NCBI GenBank assembly: GCA_016712315.1
Contig: JADJRG010000013.1
Coordinates: 1-64,000, forward strand
Direction: 5' to 3'
Length of the DNA: 64,000 nucleotides
Origin: Nannocystis sp.
GTDB taxonomy: Bacteria > Myxococcota_A > Polyangia > Nannocystales > Nannocystaceae
The translations under genes were made by a program, and so were the position numbers. The notes below the pieces were generated by a model, which worked only from the letters and a program-made list of their open reading frames with translations, did not search any database and had not been told where the DNA came from. Below, in pieces: positions 56,399 to 64,000 of the stretch; the first letter of the stretch is position 1, and every line of letters begins with the position of its first letter.

Positions 56399-57430
56399 TC
56401 ACGCGTCGCGGCGCCGGCCCGGCGCGTCCCGTCGCCGTCGCAGGAGGCCGAGCCCCGCGAGCAGGGTCCACAATCCCCACGCTGGCGCCGAGCCGGCGCC
56501 GAGCCGACAGCCCCCGCCGTCGCTGCCGACCCCGCCATCGCTCTCCTCTCCTCCGGGTCCTCCGGGGTCCGCCGCCATCGCCTCCCGGACCCCCGGCGCG
56601 CGCTCGCGGATGAACCCGGCGTGGGCGTCGACGCGGGTCTCGATGATCGACCCGCAGGGGCTCTCATCGATGTTCAGCTCGTACACCCGCGAGGTCAGCG
56701 AGACCAAGGCGGGCTCGGCGAGGGCCGGCGAGCGGAGGAAGGTCGGTCCGCCCGAGTCGCCCTTGCAGCGTTGGGCCGCTCCGTCGTAGCGCAGCTCGCT
56801 CGCCGCGAGCTCGACGATCGAGGTCAGCGCCGCCCGCCGTCGAGGCCCGGCGATGAGGTCTGGACCATAGCCGACCATCTCGAGCTCACCGTCGAGCGGA
56901 TCGCCGTCGAGGAGCCCGCCGCCCAGCAGGAGCGCGGCCGGGGCGACGTCGTCGATCGGCGCGTCGAGGGTCCAGATCGCGATGTCGTCCCAGCCGAAGA
57001 GCTGGTCGAAGTCGGTCGCGGGATCCGCAGGAAAGATGGCGAAGTCCGGATGCGCGCCGCCGGCCGCGATCGGTCGCAGGGATCCCGGATCGACCTGCTC
57101 TGACGGACATGCTTGGTAGGCGTCCGCGCCGAGGCCGAGCTCCAGCTCGAGGCTGAAGAACCACTCCCCCGACGGGGGCTCGCCGAAGATCGCCCCGCAG
57201 TGGGCCGCGGTGATCACCTTGTCCCGGGCGATGAGGGTCCCGGTACAGACCACCTCGTGGCCGCACGCGGGCCCATCGCGCTTGAGGAGCAAGGCGCCGA
57301 CGGCGGGATACTCCGAGGCCGCAAGATCGCGGGCGTGGGTGATCGCCCGGGCCTCGGCGGGAGCGAAGGCGATAGAGAAGGCGAGCGTCCCGGCGAGGAC
57401 ACCCCAAGCGCATCGATAGGACCGTTGCAT
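56399..57430 (-). CDS. Trypsin-like serine protease with MYXO-CTERM-like tail
   Basis: The 343-residue product has a signal peptide (WGVLAGTLAFSIAFAPAEARA) and an S1 protease domain with the complete triad: His in VITAAHC, Asp in DDIAIWTLD, Ser in CKGDSGGPTF. A Gly/Ser-rich linker follows, then a short Cys-containing hydrophobic helix and Arg cluster (GGCRLGAGSAPAWG, WTLLAGLGLLRRRR), the pattern of MYXO-CTERM sorting tags that anchor proteins before processing in myxobacteria. Predicted location is cell surface. The gene is intact, flanked on both sides by copies of the 520-bp repeat, which are not its own. Confidence 0.9.
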   Translation of the reverse strand: MQRSYRCAWGVLAGTLAFSIAFAPAEARAITHARDLAASEYPAVGALLLKRDGPACGHEVVCTGTLIARDKVITAAHCGAIFGEPPSGEWFFSLELELGLGADAYQACPSEQVDPGSLRPIAAGGAHPDFAIFPADPATDFDQLFGWDDIAIWTLDAPIDDVAPAALLLGGGLLDGDPLDGELEMVGYGPDLIAGPRRRAALTSIVELAASELRYDGAAQRCKGDSGGPTFLRSPALAEPALVSLTSRVYELNIDESPCGSIIETRVDAHAGFIRERAPGVREAMAADPGGPGGEESDGGVGSDGGGCRLGAGSAPAWGLWTLLAGLGLLRRRRDAPGRRRDA

Positions 57431-57564
57431 ATCTCTCCTCCGCCGGCGATTCTACCCCGACGGGAGCCCTCCCGCCGACGCTCGATCTGCGCGAGGTCGA
57501 CCGGAGGACCGGCTGGACTCCAGCACCCGGCGACGTCGGCTCGGCGGCTCGGCGGCTCGGCGGC

Positions 57565-57703
57565 TCACCCCGGATTGAGCGGCTCGCAGGTGAAGGAGAC
57601 CTCGATCTTCGCGTCCTTGTCCGTCTGCAGGAGCGCGCAGGCCTGGGGACAGAGGACGACCTCATCCCCGTCGATATAGAAGCTACTTTGGGCGCACGCG
57701 CCT
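57565..57703 (-). pseudogene. C-terminal fragment of a VWA-type lipoprotein
   Basis: About 46 codons, including SSFYIDGDEVVLCPQACALL and IEVSFTCEPLNPG before TGA at 57565. The FYxD...LCPxxC...VxxxC terminus is typical of myxobacterial VWA-domain lipoproteins. Cut on its 5' side exactly where the 520-bp repeat begins. Confidence 0.65.
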
Positions 57704-58156
57704 GGCTGGAGCAGCAGTCACCCGCGGATGCTCGCTGATCTGACCGGCGACGGCCGGGCCGACATCATCGGCTTCGGCGACGGCGGCGTCTGGGTCTCAC
57801 TCAACCAGGGCGACGGGACGTTTCGAGAACCGACGAAGGTGCTGAGTTTTTTCGGTGCCAGATCCGAGGCCGGCGGGTGGACCAGCGCCCGACACATCAG
57901 GACGCTCGCCGACCTGACCGGAGACGGCCGGCCGGACATCGTCGGCTTCGGCGAGCACGGCGTGTGGGTCGCGCTCAACAACGGCGACGGCACCTTCCAG
58001 CAGCCGGTGCAGGTGCTGAGCCAGTTCGGCGCCAGTTCCAACGCGGGAGGCTGGCTCGGCGGTCACCCGCGGATGCTCGCCGACCTAAACGGCGACGGTC
58101 GGCGCGACATCCTCGGGTTCGCCAACGCCGGGGTAATCACCGCCTCGCGGAGTTGA
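57704..58156 (+). pseudogene. VCBS/FG-GAP fragment, second copy
   Basis: About 150 codons with three VCBS units and the natural stop, lacking any start or signal. Entirely contained in the 520-bp repeat. Confidence 0.85.
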
Positions 58157-58223
58157 GCGGCCGGACCGGACCGCTCCGCACTCACCCTCGCCCCCAAATT
58201 CCTGCTTCAAAACCCTTAACCGC
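57704..58223. repeat. 520-bp repeat, copy 2
   Basis: Second copy of 55756-56275. Left flank is a VWA-type gene tail, right flank a diverged IS91 transposase fragment. The right boundary coincides with the IS91-like end CTTAACCGC. Confidence 0.93.
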
Positions 58224-58668
58224 GAAGGCAGAGAGCGTCATCGGCGGCGGCGCGGACGGTGAGCCGGGCGCGGGGTGCGGGCCGGCGAGCGAAAGCTGCA
58301 CGCAGGCGGCCAGCGCGGGGTCGAGGTCGAGGTCGTCGTCGGCGGCGCGGATGACCTCGTGGACCTGCGCGAGCACGGCCATCATGCGCTCCGGCGGCGG
58401 CGGCGGCGCGGCCAGGAAGCGCAGTTCGCCGTCGTTCTGCTCCTCGTATGCGCCGTCGGTGGCCAGGCAATGCAGGTGAACATAAAGGCCGAGGTCGCTG
58501 CGGAAGCGCTGCACGACCGTGAACACGCCCGCGTGCAAGGCTGCGACCGACGCCAGGCCGTGCTGCTGCTTCACGCGGTGCCGCATGTCCTGCATCACCG
58601 CCCGCGCCAGCCGCCCGGCGATGGCGGCCAGCAGCGGCGCGTCGTAGCCCAGGCGCACCGCCATCGGG
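58224..58668 (-). pseudogene. Diverged IS91 transposase, internal fragment
   Basis: About 148 codons aligned to the middle of the main transposase at roughly 70 percent identity: MAVRLGYDAPLLAAIAGRLA, HGLASVAALHAGVFTVVQRF, LYVHLHCLATDGAYEE (HUH) and LDPALAACVQLSLAGPH. It ends at the junction with the 520-bp repeat. A representative of the second subgroup whose ends are found at 23668, 56250 and 58198. Confidence 0.85.
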
Positions 58669-58883
58669 CGAGCGCCGCCCGCATGCGCACCCGGCCGGGG
58701 CGAAGGCCAGCGCCCCCGGCCGCGAGCGCGAGCAAGTCGCCGAGCAAGTCGCGGGGTCACCAGGCCCCAACCGATCCACGGGTGATATCCGCGGACCCTG
58801 ACACCCGCCCCGTCGTCACCGCGCAGTGGCTCCCGCTTGCCCCGCGTGGTCGAGTCGGATAGGTTGGCTCTTGAGGCCACGTC

Positions 58884-59180
58884 ATGCGGTTGTTTGCGGC
58901 AATTACGGCTCTTGTCATCTTTACCGCCTATACGCTCACCGTCATGCTCACCGATGGTGTCCTCGGCTTCATCACGTTGGCGGGTAGCGAACCCTGGGGC
59001 ATGCAGCTGCTCCTCGATCTGCTGCTCATGTTGGCGCTCTTTGCGATGTGGGCGTGGCACGACGCCAAGGCGCGCGGTTTGCCCGGGTGGCCCCACGTCG
59101 TCTTGATAATGACCGGAGGATCGATGGGCGCGCTCGTCTATCTCGTCCATCGCGAGTGGGCGGCACGCAAGCGCACGTAA
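58884..59180 (+). CDS. Small inner-membrane protein
   Basis: The 98-residue product has three hydrophobic helices: LFAAITALVIFTAYTLTVML, MQLLLDLLLMLALFAMWAW and VVLIMTGGSMGALVYLV. WHDAKARGLPGWP lies in the cytoplasmic loop between the last two and a basic tail ends the protein. This resembles DUF2834-like small membrane proteins, but I am not certain. The ATG is not preceded by a strong ribosome site. It stands alone, downstream of IS91 debris. Confidence 0.7.
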   Translation: MRLFAAITALVIFTAYTLTVMLTDGVLGFITLAGSEPWGMQLLLDLLLMLALFAMWAWHDAKARGLPGWPHVVLIMTGGSMGALVYLVHREWAARKRT

Positions 59181-59262
59181 AGAGTTGACCCGGCGGCCGC
59201 ATGCGTATTCTCGAAGCCCTCGCTCGACCTCCATGCCCAGGGCCGCTGCGTCACCGCGCTAA

Positions 59263-60075
59263 TCACGGGCTGCGGAGGCTCTTCAGCAGCAGCTCGACCT
59301 GCGGGGCCGCCGTTTGGGGCGCGACGACGGCGACGTGTAGGCCGGCGAGCTCGATCTCCCAGGTGAGGGCGTCGTCCTGGCTCGAGCGCCGGACCGGCGA
59401 GGGAGCGTGGGGGCCGGGTGGTGCGCCCCTGGACCACCAGCGTACGATGACCTCGCCGCACTCGAGCTCCTCCTCGACAGGGTAGTCGGAGAAGATGGTG
59501 CGTCGATGGCACCTGTCCCAGGGGACATCGAAGACGAGCGACGGCGCGAGCAGCCGCCGCGCGGGGGCCGACAGCCGCGGGCCGCTCGGCGCCAGGCTCG
59601 CGAAGATCGCCCAGGCGCTCGCGCACGGGACGGCGCGGCGCATCGAGACGACGGTCACGGTCACCGACCGATCCGCCGCGTCATGATGAAAGGCGTATCC
59701 TCCTCCGACGTAGGTCGCCAGCCGCGAGCGGGCCGGTAGAGGGCGCCGAGCCGGCTCGCCCGTCGGGCAGTCCGTGGCGGCGTCGAACCCGGTGAAGCCC
59801 CGCTCGACAGCGCCGGGCTCCACGAGCAATGGGTCGGCGAAGGGGGTCGCGTCAAGCTCGACGAGCACGTCGCCGCAGGTCCACGACGCCCGACCCACGA
59901 GCGCGTCTCCGGCACGCTCCTCGCCGACCAGGGTGCAGTCGTTCGGCAGATGCAGCGACCACCCATAGCGACTGATCGCGTCGGGTGAGCCCGGCTGCTC
60001 GCGGTATGCACACGCGACGAGCGCGAGCGCGAGCGCGTTGCACACGAGACGGATCGACCGTGGAAATACCACCAT
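59263..60075 (-). CDS. Hypothetical lipoprotein
   Basis: The 270-residue product has a lipoprotein signal (VCNALALALVACAYREQ) and a soluble domain with four or more Cys (LHLPNDCTLVGEER, ASWTCGDVLVELDATPF, ELECGEVIVRWW). No family recognised; the beta-rich character and paired Cys suggest a periplasmic or surface fold. The 5' leader is short. It is convergent with the small membrane protein gene. Confidence 0.7.
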   Translation of the reverse strand: MVVFPRSIRLVCNALALALVACAYREQPGSPDAISRYGWSLHLPNDCTLVGEERAGDALVGRASWTCGDVLVELDATPFADPLLVEPGAVERGFTGFDAATDCPTGEPARRPLPARSRLATYVGGGYAFHHDAADRSVTVTVVSMRRAVPCASAWAIFASLAPSGPRLSAPARRLLAPSLVFDVPWDRCHRRTIFSDYPVEEELECGEVIVRWWSRGAPPGPHAPSPVRRSSQDDALTWEIELAGLHVAVVAPQTAAPQVELLLKSLRSP

Positions 60076-60671
60076 GAGAGACCATGATACATGAACGCGG
60101 ATCGCGGCATCGGGGCTCGCTCGCGGCTTCTTCGACCAGCGACGCCCACGTGATGCGCGGGCCGATGCGCGGGCCGATGCGCGCGCATCGCTGCGCGCAC
60201 GACCAGGGCCGCGCGGGCCAAGTCCGCGAGATCACAACTCCTCGCGCCCCCGAGCGGGCCGCCGTAGGGGTGCAGGGCGAGTGTGCGGCTCGCCGTCGCG
60301 ATGGCGGAGGATGGTGTCCACGAACCGCGGCCTGCTCAGGTCCTGCCTCCGAGGCGCTCGGCGGGCAAATGACTGTCCCAGCGGACATGTACATTCTTCC
60401 AGGTCCTCGGCGCCAGCGGCACAGTAGCGGAGCGGCCACCTCCTGCCGTGCGGCTCAGCTCGATCACCATCACCCGCGCCGGATAACACGCGCAGATAGC
60501 CGCCGAAGTCGTCGTCGGGTGCAGAACAAAGGGATGGTTTTCCGCCGCCCTCACCCCCATCGTGACGAGCAGGCTCCGCGAGATCCGCGTGGAGGGCATG
60601 CCCACGGTCGCGCGTCGGAGCGAAGCCGCCCGGATTGACGCCCTCGCCGCCGTGCCCGAGAGTGACGGGCG
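60076..60671. other. 596-bp intergenic region with short tandem repeat
   Basis: No gene I can support. A GATGCGCGGGCC-type unit is repeated at about 60150-60180 and followed by the palindrome GCGCGCATCGCTGCGCGC. A minus-strand coding-like stretch (VMVIELSRTAGGGRSATV) near 60450 may be a gene scrap. Confidence 0.4.
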
Positions 60672-61487
60672 ATGCCCGCGGCTCCCCGGCTCCCCCTCGA
60701 CACGCCCCCCGGCGCGTGGCTCCTCCCGCTCCTCCTCGCCTGCGCGCCGCACCCCGCCGCCCCCACCGGCGCGATCCCCCCCGCCGAGCCCGCTCGCGCC
60801 GCTCCGCCGCCCCCCGAGGCATACGCTCACCCGGCCGCCGACGAGCGCCGAAGTCCACCCCACCTCGCTGACGCCGACACCGACGGGCTCCCCGATATCG
60901 ACGATCGGTGCCCCGACGAGCCCGGCGTCGACGACCACGACGGCTGCCCGGAGCCGCCGCGCCTGCCGGTCATCATCTGCCAGCGACCGATCCGAGGCGT
61001 GAACTTCGGGACAGGTTCTCCGGGACCCCTCGCCCCCGCGTCGCGCCCCATCCTCGACGAGGTCGCCGGCATCCTCCGTGACTTCCCCGAGCTGCGCCTC
61101 CACGTGATCGGCCACGCCGACCCGCATGAGGGCCGCGGCGAGGCTGACCGTCGCGCCCGCGCCCGCGCCCGCGCCCAGCTCGTCAAGGATGAGCTCGCCC
61201 GCCGCGGGGCCGACCCCTCCCGCCTCGACGTGGTCAGCGACGGCTCGTCCCACCCGGTCGACGGCCGCGACACCCCCGAGGCCCGCGCCAGCAACCGCCG
61301 GGTCGAATTCCGGGTGATCGACGGGGTCGACCCCGACCCGCTGCGGCCCCGCCGCCAAAGCCCGCGGAGCGGACAACAGCAGCGCCGCGGAGGCGAGCAG
61401 CGGAGCGAGGCGTTCAGGGGCGCACATTGCCGCCTTGTGCCCCAAACCAGGCCCGCGGATCATCTTGATGATCCCACCCCCTCGTGA
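60672..61487 (+). CDS. OmpA-family lipoprotein
   Basis: The 271-residue product has a lipoprotein signal (GAWLLPLLLACAPHP), a Pro/Ala linker, one TSP3-like calcium repeat (DADTDGLPDIDDRCPDEPG) and an OmpA-like domain (ILDEVAGILRDFPELRLHVI, GHADPHEGRGEADRRARARA, SNRRVEFRVIDG). It is a short relative of the protein at 44913. The C-terminal ~45 residues are Arg/Gln-rich and poorly conserved. It would tether the outer membrane to peptidoglycan. It lies 21 bp upstream of the desaturase operon in the same direction. Confidence 0.82.
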   Translation: MPAAPRLPLDTPPGAWLLPLLLACAPHPAAPTGAIPPAEPARAAPPPPEAYAHPAADERRSPPHLADADTDGLPDIDDRCPDEPGVDDHDGCPEPPRLPVIICQRPIRGVNFGTGSPGPLAPASRPILDEVAGILRDFPELRLHVIGHADPHEGRGEADRRARARARAQLVKDELARRGADPSRLDVVSDGSSHPVDGRDTPEARASNRRVEFRVIDGVDPDPLRPRRQSPRSGQQQRRGGEQRSEAFRGAHCRLVPQTRPADHLDDPTPS

Positions 61488-61508
61488 TTCAATCCTGCGG
61501 GCTACACG

Positions 61509-62498
61509 ATGCGACGCACGCCCTCTCACGCACCAGCGACGAAGGACGAGTCTGCGGCGGACCATGAACCCTCGGCCCGCCGCGGCTGGGCCGAGGAGTG
61601 CGCCCGCGTCGGCCGCCGCTTCCACTGGCGCGCCGGCGCCGCGTGGCGCCACAACGCCGTCAACGCCTGCTTCCTCCTCGTCCATCTCTCGCTCGTCGCC
61701 GCCGCGGTCCGGGGCGTGATGCTCGCGCCGTGGTACCTCGGCGTGCCCCTCGGCGGCCTCGTCCTCGGCGCGCTCTTTTTTCTCCTCCTCGCGGTCGGCG
61801 TCCATGAGGCCTCCCACGGCATGTTCTTCGTCGCCGCCGACCGCGAGCGACGCACGAACCTCAACCGCGCCGTCGGCTGGCTCCTCGCCGTCCCCTTCGG
61901 GATCCACTACGGGCGCCACTGGGAGCGCGGCCACAAGGTCCACCACGCCCGCCCGCTCGAGCCTGACGATCCTCAGCGCTTCAACATCGACACTGGCCGC
62001 GCCCTCGCCCGCACCGTCGCCCTCTTCCTGCTCATCCCCGGCTACGCGCTCGTCCACCGCTACGGGAGCGGCCGCGCGCGCGCCCCTGGGCGCACCAGCC
62101 CGGCCGTGCTGATCTTCTTCCTCGCGCTCTGGGCCGCGCTCATCGCGGCGCTCTCCCTCACCGGCCTCGGCCGCGTCGCCCTCGCCCTCGTCTTGGCGCT
62201 GCAAGTCGCCGCGGCGATCAACCAGATCAAGGGCGCGCTCGAGCACGGCGGCGACGTCGGCGCCGCCGAAGAGCTCCTGCTCCGCTCACGCACCCTCACC
62301 ACCCGGCTCGGCCCCTGGCTCCTCCCCTTCTACGTCACCGTCTTCCACTTCGAGCACCACCTCGTCGATCAAGTCCCCTGGTACCGGCTGCGGGCCTTCC
62401 ACCGCGCCCTCGACGGGCGGGTCCCTGCCGCCCTGCGCCCGCGCCTCTTCCGCGCGGATCTCCTCCGCGTGCTCGCAGGGCGTGAGGCTCGCGCCTGA
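61509..62498 (+). CDS. Membrane fatty acid desaturase
   Basis: The 329-residue product shows the three His boxes of the FA_desaturase superfamily: HEASH at 99-103, HWERGHKVHH at 137-146, and HFEHH at 280-284, with hydrophobic helices between them. These residues bind a di-iron centre that inserts double bonds in (or hydroxylates) lipid acyl or alkyl chains, with electrons from ferredoxin or cytochrome b5-type donors. Its TGA shares one base with the ATG of the YhhN gene, so the two are translationally coupled. Unlike the second desaturase (63185) it has HEASH rather than HDAGH. Confidence 0.9.
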   Translation: MRRTPSHAPATKDESAADHEPSARRGWAEECARVGRRFHWRAGAAWRHNAVNACFLLVHLSLVAAAVRGVMLAPWYLGVPLGGLVLGALFFLLLAVGVHEASHGMFFVAADRERRTNLNRAVGWLLAVPFGIHYGRHWERGHKVHHARPLEPDDPQRFNIDTGRALARTVALFLLIPGYALVHRYGSGRARAPGRTSPAVLIFFLALWAALIAALSLTGLGRVALALVLALQVAAAINQIKGALEHGGDVGAAEELLLRSRTLTTRLGPWLLPFYVTVFHFEHHLVDQVPWYRLRAFHRALDGRVPAALRPRLFRADLLRVLAGREARA

Positions 62499-63172
62499 TG
62501 CTCGCGCTGCTCCCCCTCTTTATCCTCTACGTCGCCTACCTCACCCTCGACGCGCGCCAGTACCGACGCACCGGCGAGTACGAGAACCGCCCCGCCCGCC
62601 TGCTCAAGCTCGCCTCCGTCGTCCTGCTCGCGCTGCTCGTCTGGTGGCCCGCGCCGGGCGAGGGAGAGCTCACCCTGCTCCGCCTCGCCTTCGTCTTCAC
62701 CGTCCTCGGCGACCTCTTCTTCAGCGTCCTGAGGCGCTTCGTCGTCGGCGTCGCCATGTTCGCAGTCGTCCAGTGCGCCTACATCGCCCGCCACGCCGCG
62801 GGGCTGCGCCTCGCCGTCGACGAGGCGCTCATCCTCACCGGCGCCCTCGCCTACGGCCTCCTGCTCTTCCTCGCCGTCCGCCGCGGCCTCGCCGCCAAGC
62901 GGCTCGTCTGGCCCGTCGGCCTCTACATCGCCGTCTCTGCGGTGTCACTATGGATGGCCCTCGCGCAGCTCGTACGCGGAGCCATGCCCATGGAGTACGC
63001 CCTCCGGGTCGCCCTGGGCGTCAGCCTGCTCGGCCTCTGCGACTCCACCATCCCGGTGCGGATGGTCCTCCAGGGGCGCGCCCGTCAGCGGGTCGGCCTC
63101 GCCACCTGGGCCGTCTACGTGCCCGCCCTCGTGCTCCTCGCCGCCAGCGGACCGACCCTGCTCGCCTGGTGA
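62498..63172 (+). CDS. YhhN/TMEM86-family protein (lysoplasmalogenase-like)
   Basis: The 224-residue product has about seven or eight transmembrane helices. The family pattern is visible in FVFTVLGDLFFSVLRRFVVG (GDLFF), AYIARHA, and LRVALGVSLLGLCDSTIP. Characterised TMEM86/YhhN proteins hydrolyse the vinyl-ether bond of lysoplasmalogens. Myxobacteria make plasmalogens, so a role in ether-lipid turnover is reasonable, but activity cannot be read from sequence. Sandwiched between two desaturase genes, overlapping the first by one base and 12 bp from the second. The 3' two thirds repeat at 2-454. Confidence 0.85.
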   Translation: MLALLPLFILYVAYLTLDARQYRRTGEYENRPARLLKLASVVLLALLVWWPAPGEGELTLLRLAFVFTVLGDLFFSVLRRFVVGVAMFAVVQCAYIARHAAGLRLAVDEALILTGALAYGLLLFLAVRRGLAAKRLVWPVGLYIAVSAVSLWMALAQLVRGAMPMEYALRVALGVSLLGLCDSTIPVRMVLQGRARQRVGLATWAVYVPALVLLAASGPTLLAW

Positions 63173-64000
63173 ACCAGAGGTCCCATGAGCGACACCACCC
63201 ATCGACGCCCTGACGCTGAGATCCTCCAAGACACCCGCGCCTTCGCCCGCGCTCGCGACCCGATCGCGTCCTGGCAGCTCCTCTCGACCCTCGCCTGTCA
63301 CGCCGCCCTCCTGCTGCTCATCGGCGCTCTCCCGCTGCCGTGGGTGTTCGCCCCCAGCCTCGCGCTCGTCGGCACCATCATCCGCCTCTTCGTCCTCCAG
63401 CACGACGCTGGCCACCAGAGCCTCTTCACGCGCAGGCGGGTCAACGACCTCGCGGGCACCTGCCTCTCGTTCCTCACCGGCGTCTCCTACGAGGCCTGGA
63501 AGACCGAGCACGCCTGGCACCACAACCACCAGGGCAAGCTCTCGCACCGCGGCGTCGACCGCATGAACAGCCCGATGACCGCCGCGGAGGCGCGCGAGGG
63601 CCCCGACGCGGCCCGCCTCCGCGCCCGCAAGATCTCCGCCCACAGCGTCTTCTTCCTCGGCGCGGTCAGCCTGCTCATCCTGCGCAAGGTGAGCGGCGGA
63701 TACTTTCAGTTCCGACCCAATTTCCGCTGGCCCTTCTATGGGCGAGTGCGCATGCGACGCGGCGTCCTGCTCACGAACATCGGCCACCTCGCGCTCCACC
63801 TCGCCGGCTTCGCGGCGCTCGGCGGTCGCTGGCTGCTCGTCCTGCTCGCGCTCTGGATCGCGGGAGGGCTCGGCGCCAGCCTCTTCTGGGTGCAGCACAA
63901 TTTTGAGCGCACCTGGCACGCGGACGACCGCGACTGGTCCTTCACCCGCGTCGCGCTCGATGGCTCGAGCTACGTACGACTGGGGCCGCTGCTGCGCTGG
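62719..64000. repeat. Long direct repeat, copy 2 (matches 1-1284)
   Basis: The clean copy of the window-terminal repeat; all reading frames are open here. It reaches the last base of the window, so the true repeat may be longer. Confidence 0.95.
63185..64000 (+). CDS. Membrane fatty acid desaturase (3' end beyond window)
   Basis: 272 codons from ATG 63185 to the window edge, in frame throughout. His boxes: HDAGH at 73-77 and HAWHHNHQ at 109-116; the third (HHVHH) is seen in the broken copy at 1310. Hydrophobic helices at ~33-70 and ~220-275. The protein would be about 340 residues. It belongs to the same superfamily as the enzyme at 61509 but is only distantly similar. Co-directional and tightly spaced with YhhN, forming a desaturase-YhhN-desaturase operon. 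Confidence 0.9.
   Translation, partial: MSDTTHRRPDAEILQDTRAFARARDPIASWQLLSTLACHAALLLLIGALPLPWVFAPSLALVGTIIRLFVLQHDAGHQSLFTRRRVNDLAGTCLSFLTGVSYEAWKTEHAWHHNHQGKLSHRGVDRMNSPMTAAEAREGPDAARLRARKISAHSVFFLGAVSLLILRKVSGGYFQFRPNFRWPFYGRVRMRRGVLLTNIGHLALHLAGFAALGGRWLLVLLALWIAGGLGASLFWVQHNFERTWHADDRDWSFTRVALDGSSYVRLGPLLRW

Overview
The window is GC-rich DNA, probably from a myxobacterium (Polyangia; Nannocystis/Plesiocystis-like is my guess). It has Ser/Thr-rich and Thr-Asp-rich lipoprotein linkers, Myxococcus cysteine-rich (DUF4215-type) repeats with a fibrinogen-like domain, a MYXO-CTERM-like protease tag, TSP3/OmpA proteins, and Ser/Thr kinases, one with a C-terminal TPR region. I see no rRNA, tRNA or CRISPR array. 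Intact housekeeping-type genes are scattered among many pieces of broken genes.

Layout. 1-1.5 kb repeats the last 1.28 kb of the window (YhhN plus a desaturase), with frameshifts. 1.5-15 kb: broken Ser/Thr kinase, two tyrosine recombinases, a DUF6151 protein, a divergent locus of low-complexity coiled-coil proteins, and a frameshifted VWA-like lipoprotein. 15-23.5 kb: a zinc-ribbon membrane protein, IS91-like copies A and B, and a PEP-utilising enzyme convergent with a heme-oxygenase-like diiron oxidase. 23.5-32 kb: a Cys-repeat protein, TetR/SDR, acyl-CoA dehydrogenase, a kelch-type lipoprotein, and a 987-bp mosaic block present twice. 32-39 kb: Kazal lipoprotein, FGGY and EF-G remnants, a kinase with TPR-like tail, a truncated hydrolase. 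39-53.5 kb: IS91 copies C and D with a co-mobilised glyoxalase, truncated icd, udk, EamA transporter, OmpA protein and two large surface lipoproteins. 53.5-58.7 kb: IS91 copy E, recombinase and VCBS fragments, and a trypsin-like protease. 58.7-64 kb: small membrane protein, lipoprotein, OmpA lipoprotein, and a desaturase-YhhN-desaturase operon.

The unifying theme is an IS91-type (rolling-circle, HUH) transposon family. One end, downstream of the transposase, always has the form ...AACCTCTTAAGCG (ori-like). I find ten such ends in three sequence variants. The other side of each copy is variable and carries pieces of neighbouring genes, as expected of one-ended transposition. The clearest case is copy C. 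It is a 2,753-bp duplicate of the copy D locus carrying a glyoxalase gene and the 3' end of a fibrinogen-domain lipoprotein gene, and its far boundary lies inside icd. Other recipients include an amylase, two alpha/beta hydrolases and a VCBS lipoprotein.

Caution: the first ~14 kb has many single-base frameshifts, mostly in homopolymers, whereas 15-64 kb is much cleaner. With the terminal overlap, this suggests an unpolished contig end and possibly a circular contig of about 62.7 kb. Some of the mosaicism could therefore be assembly artefact.
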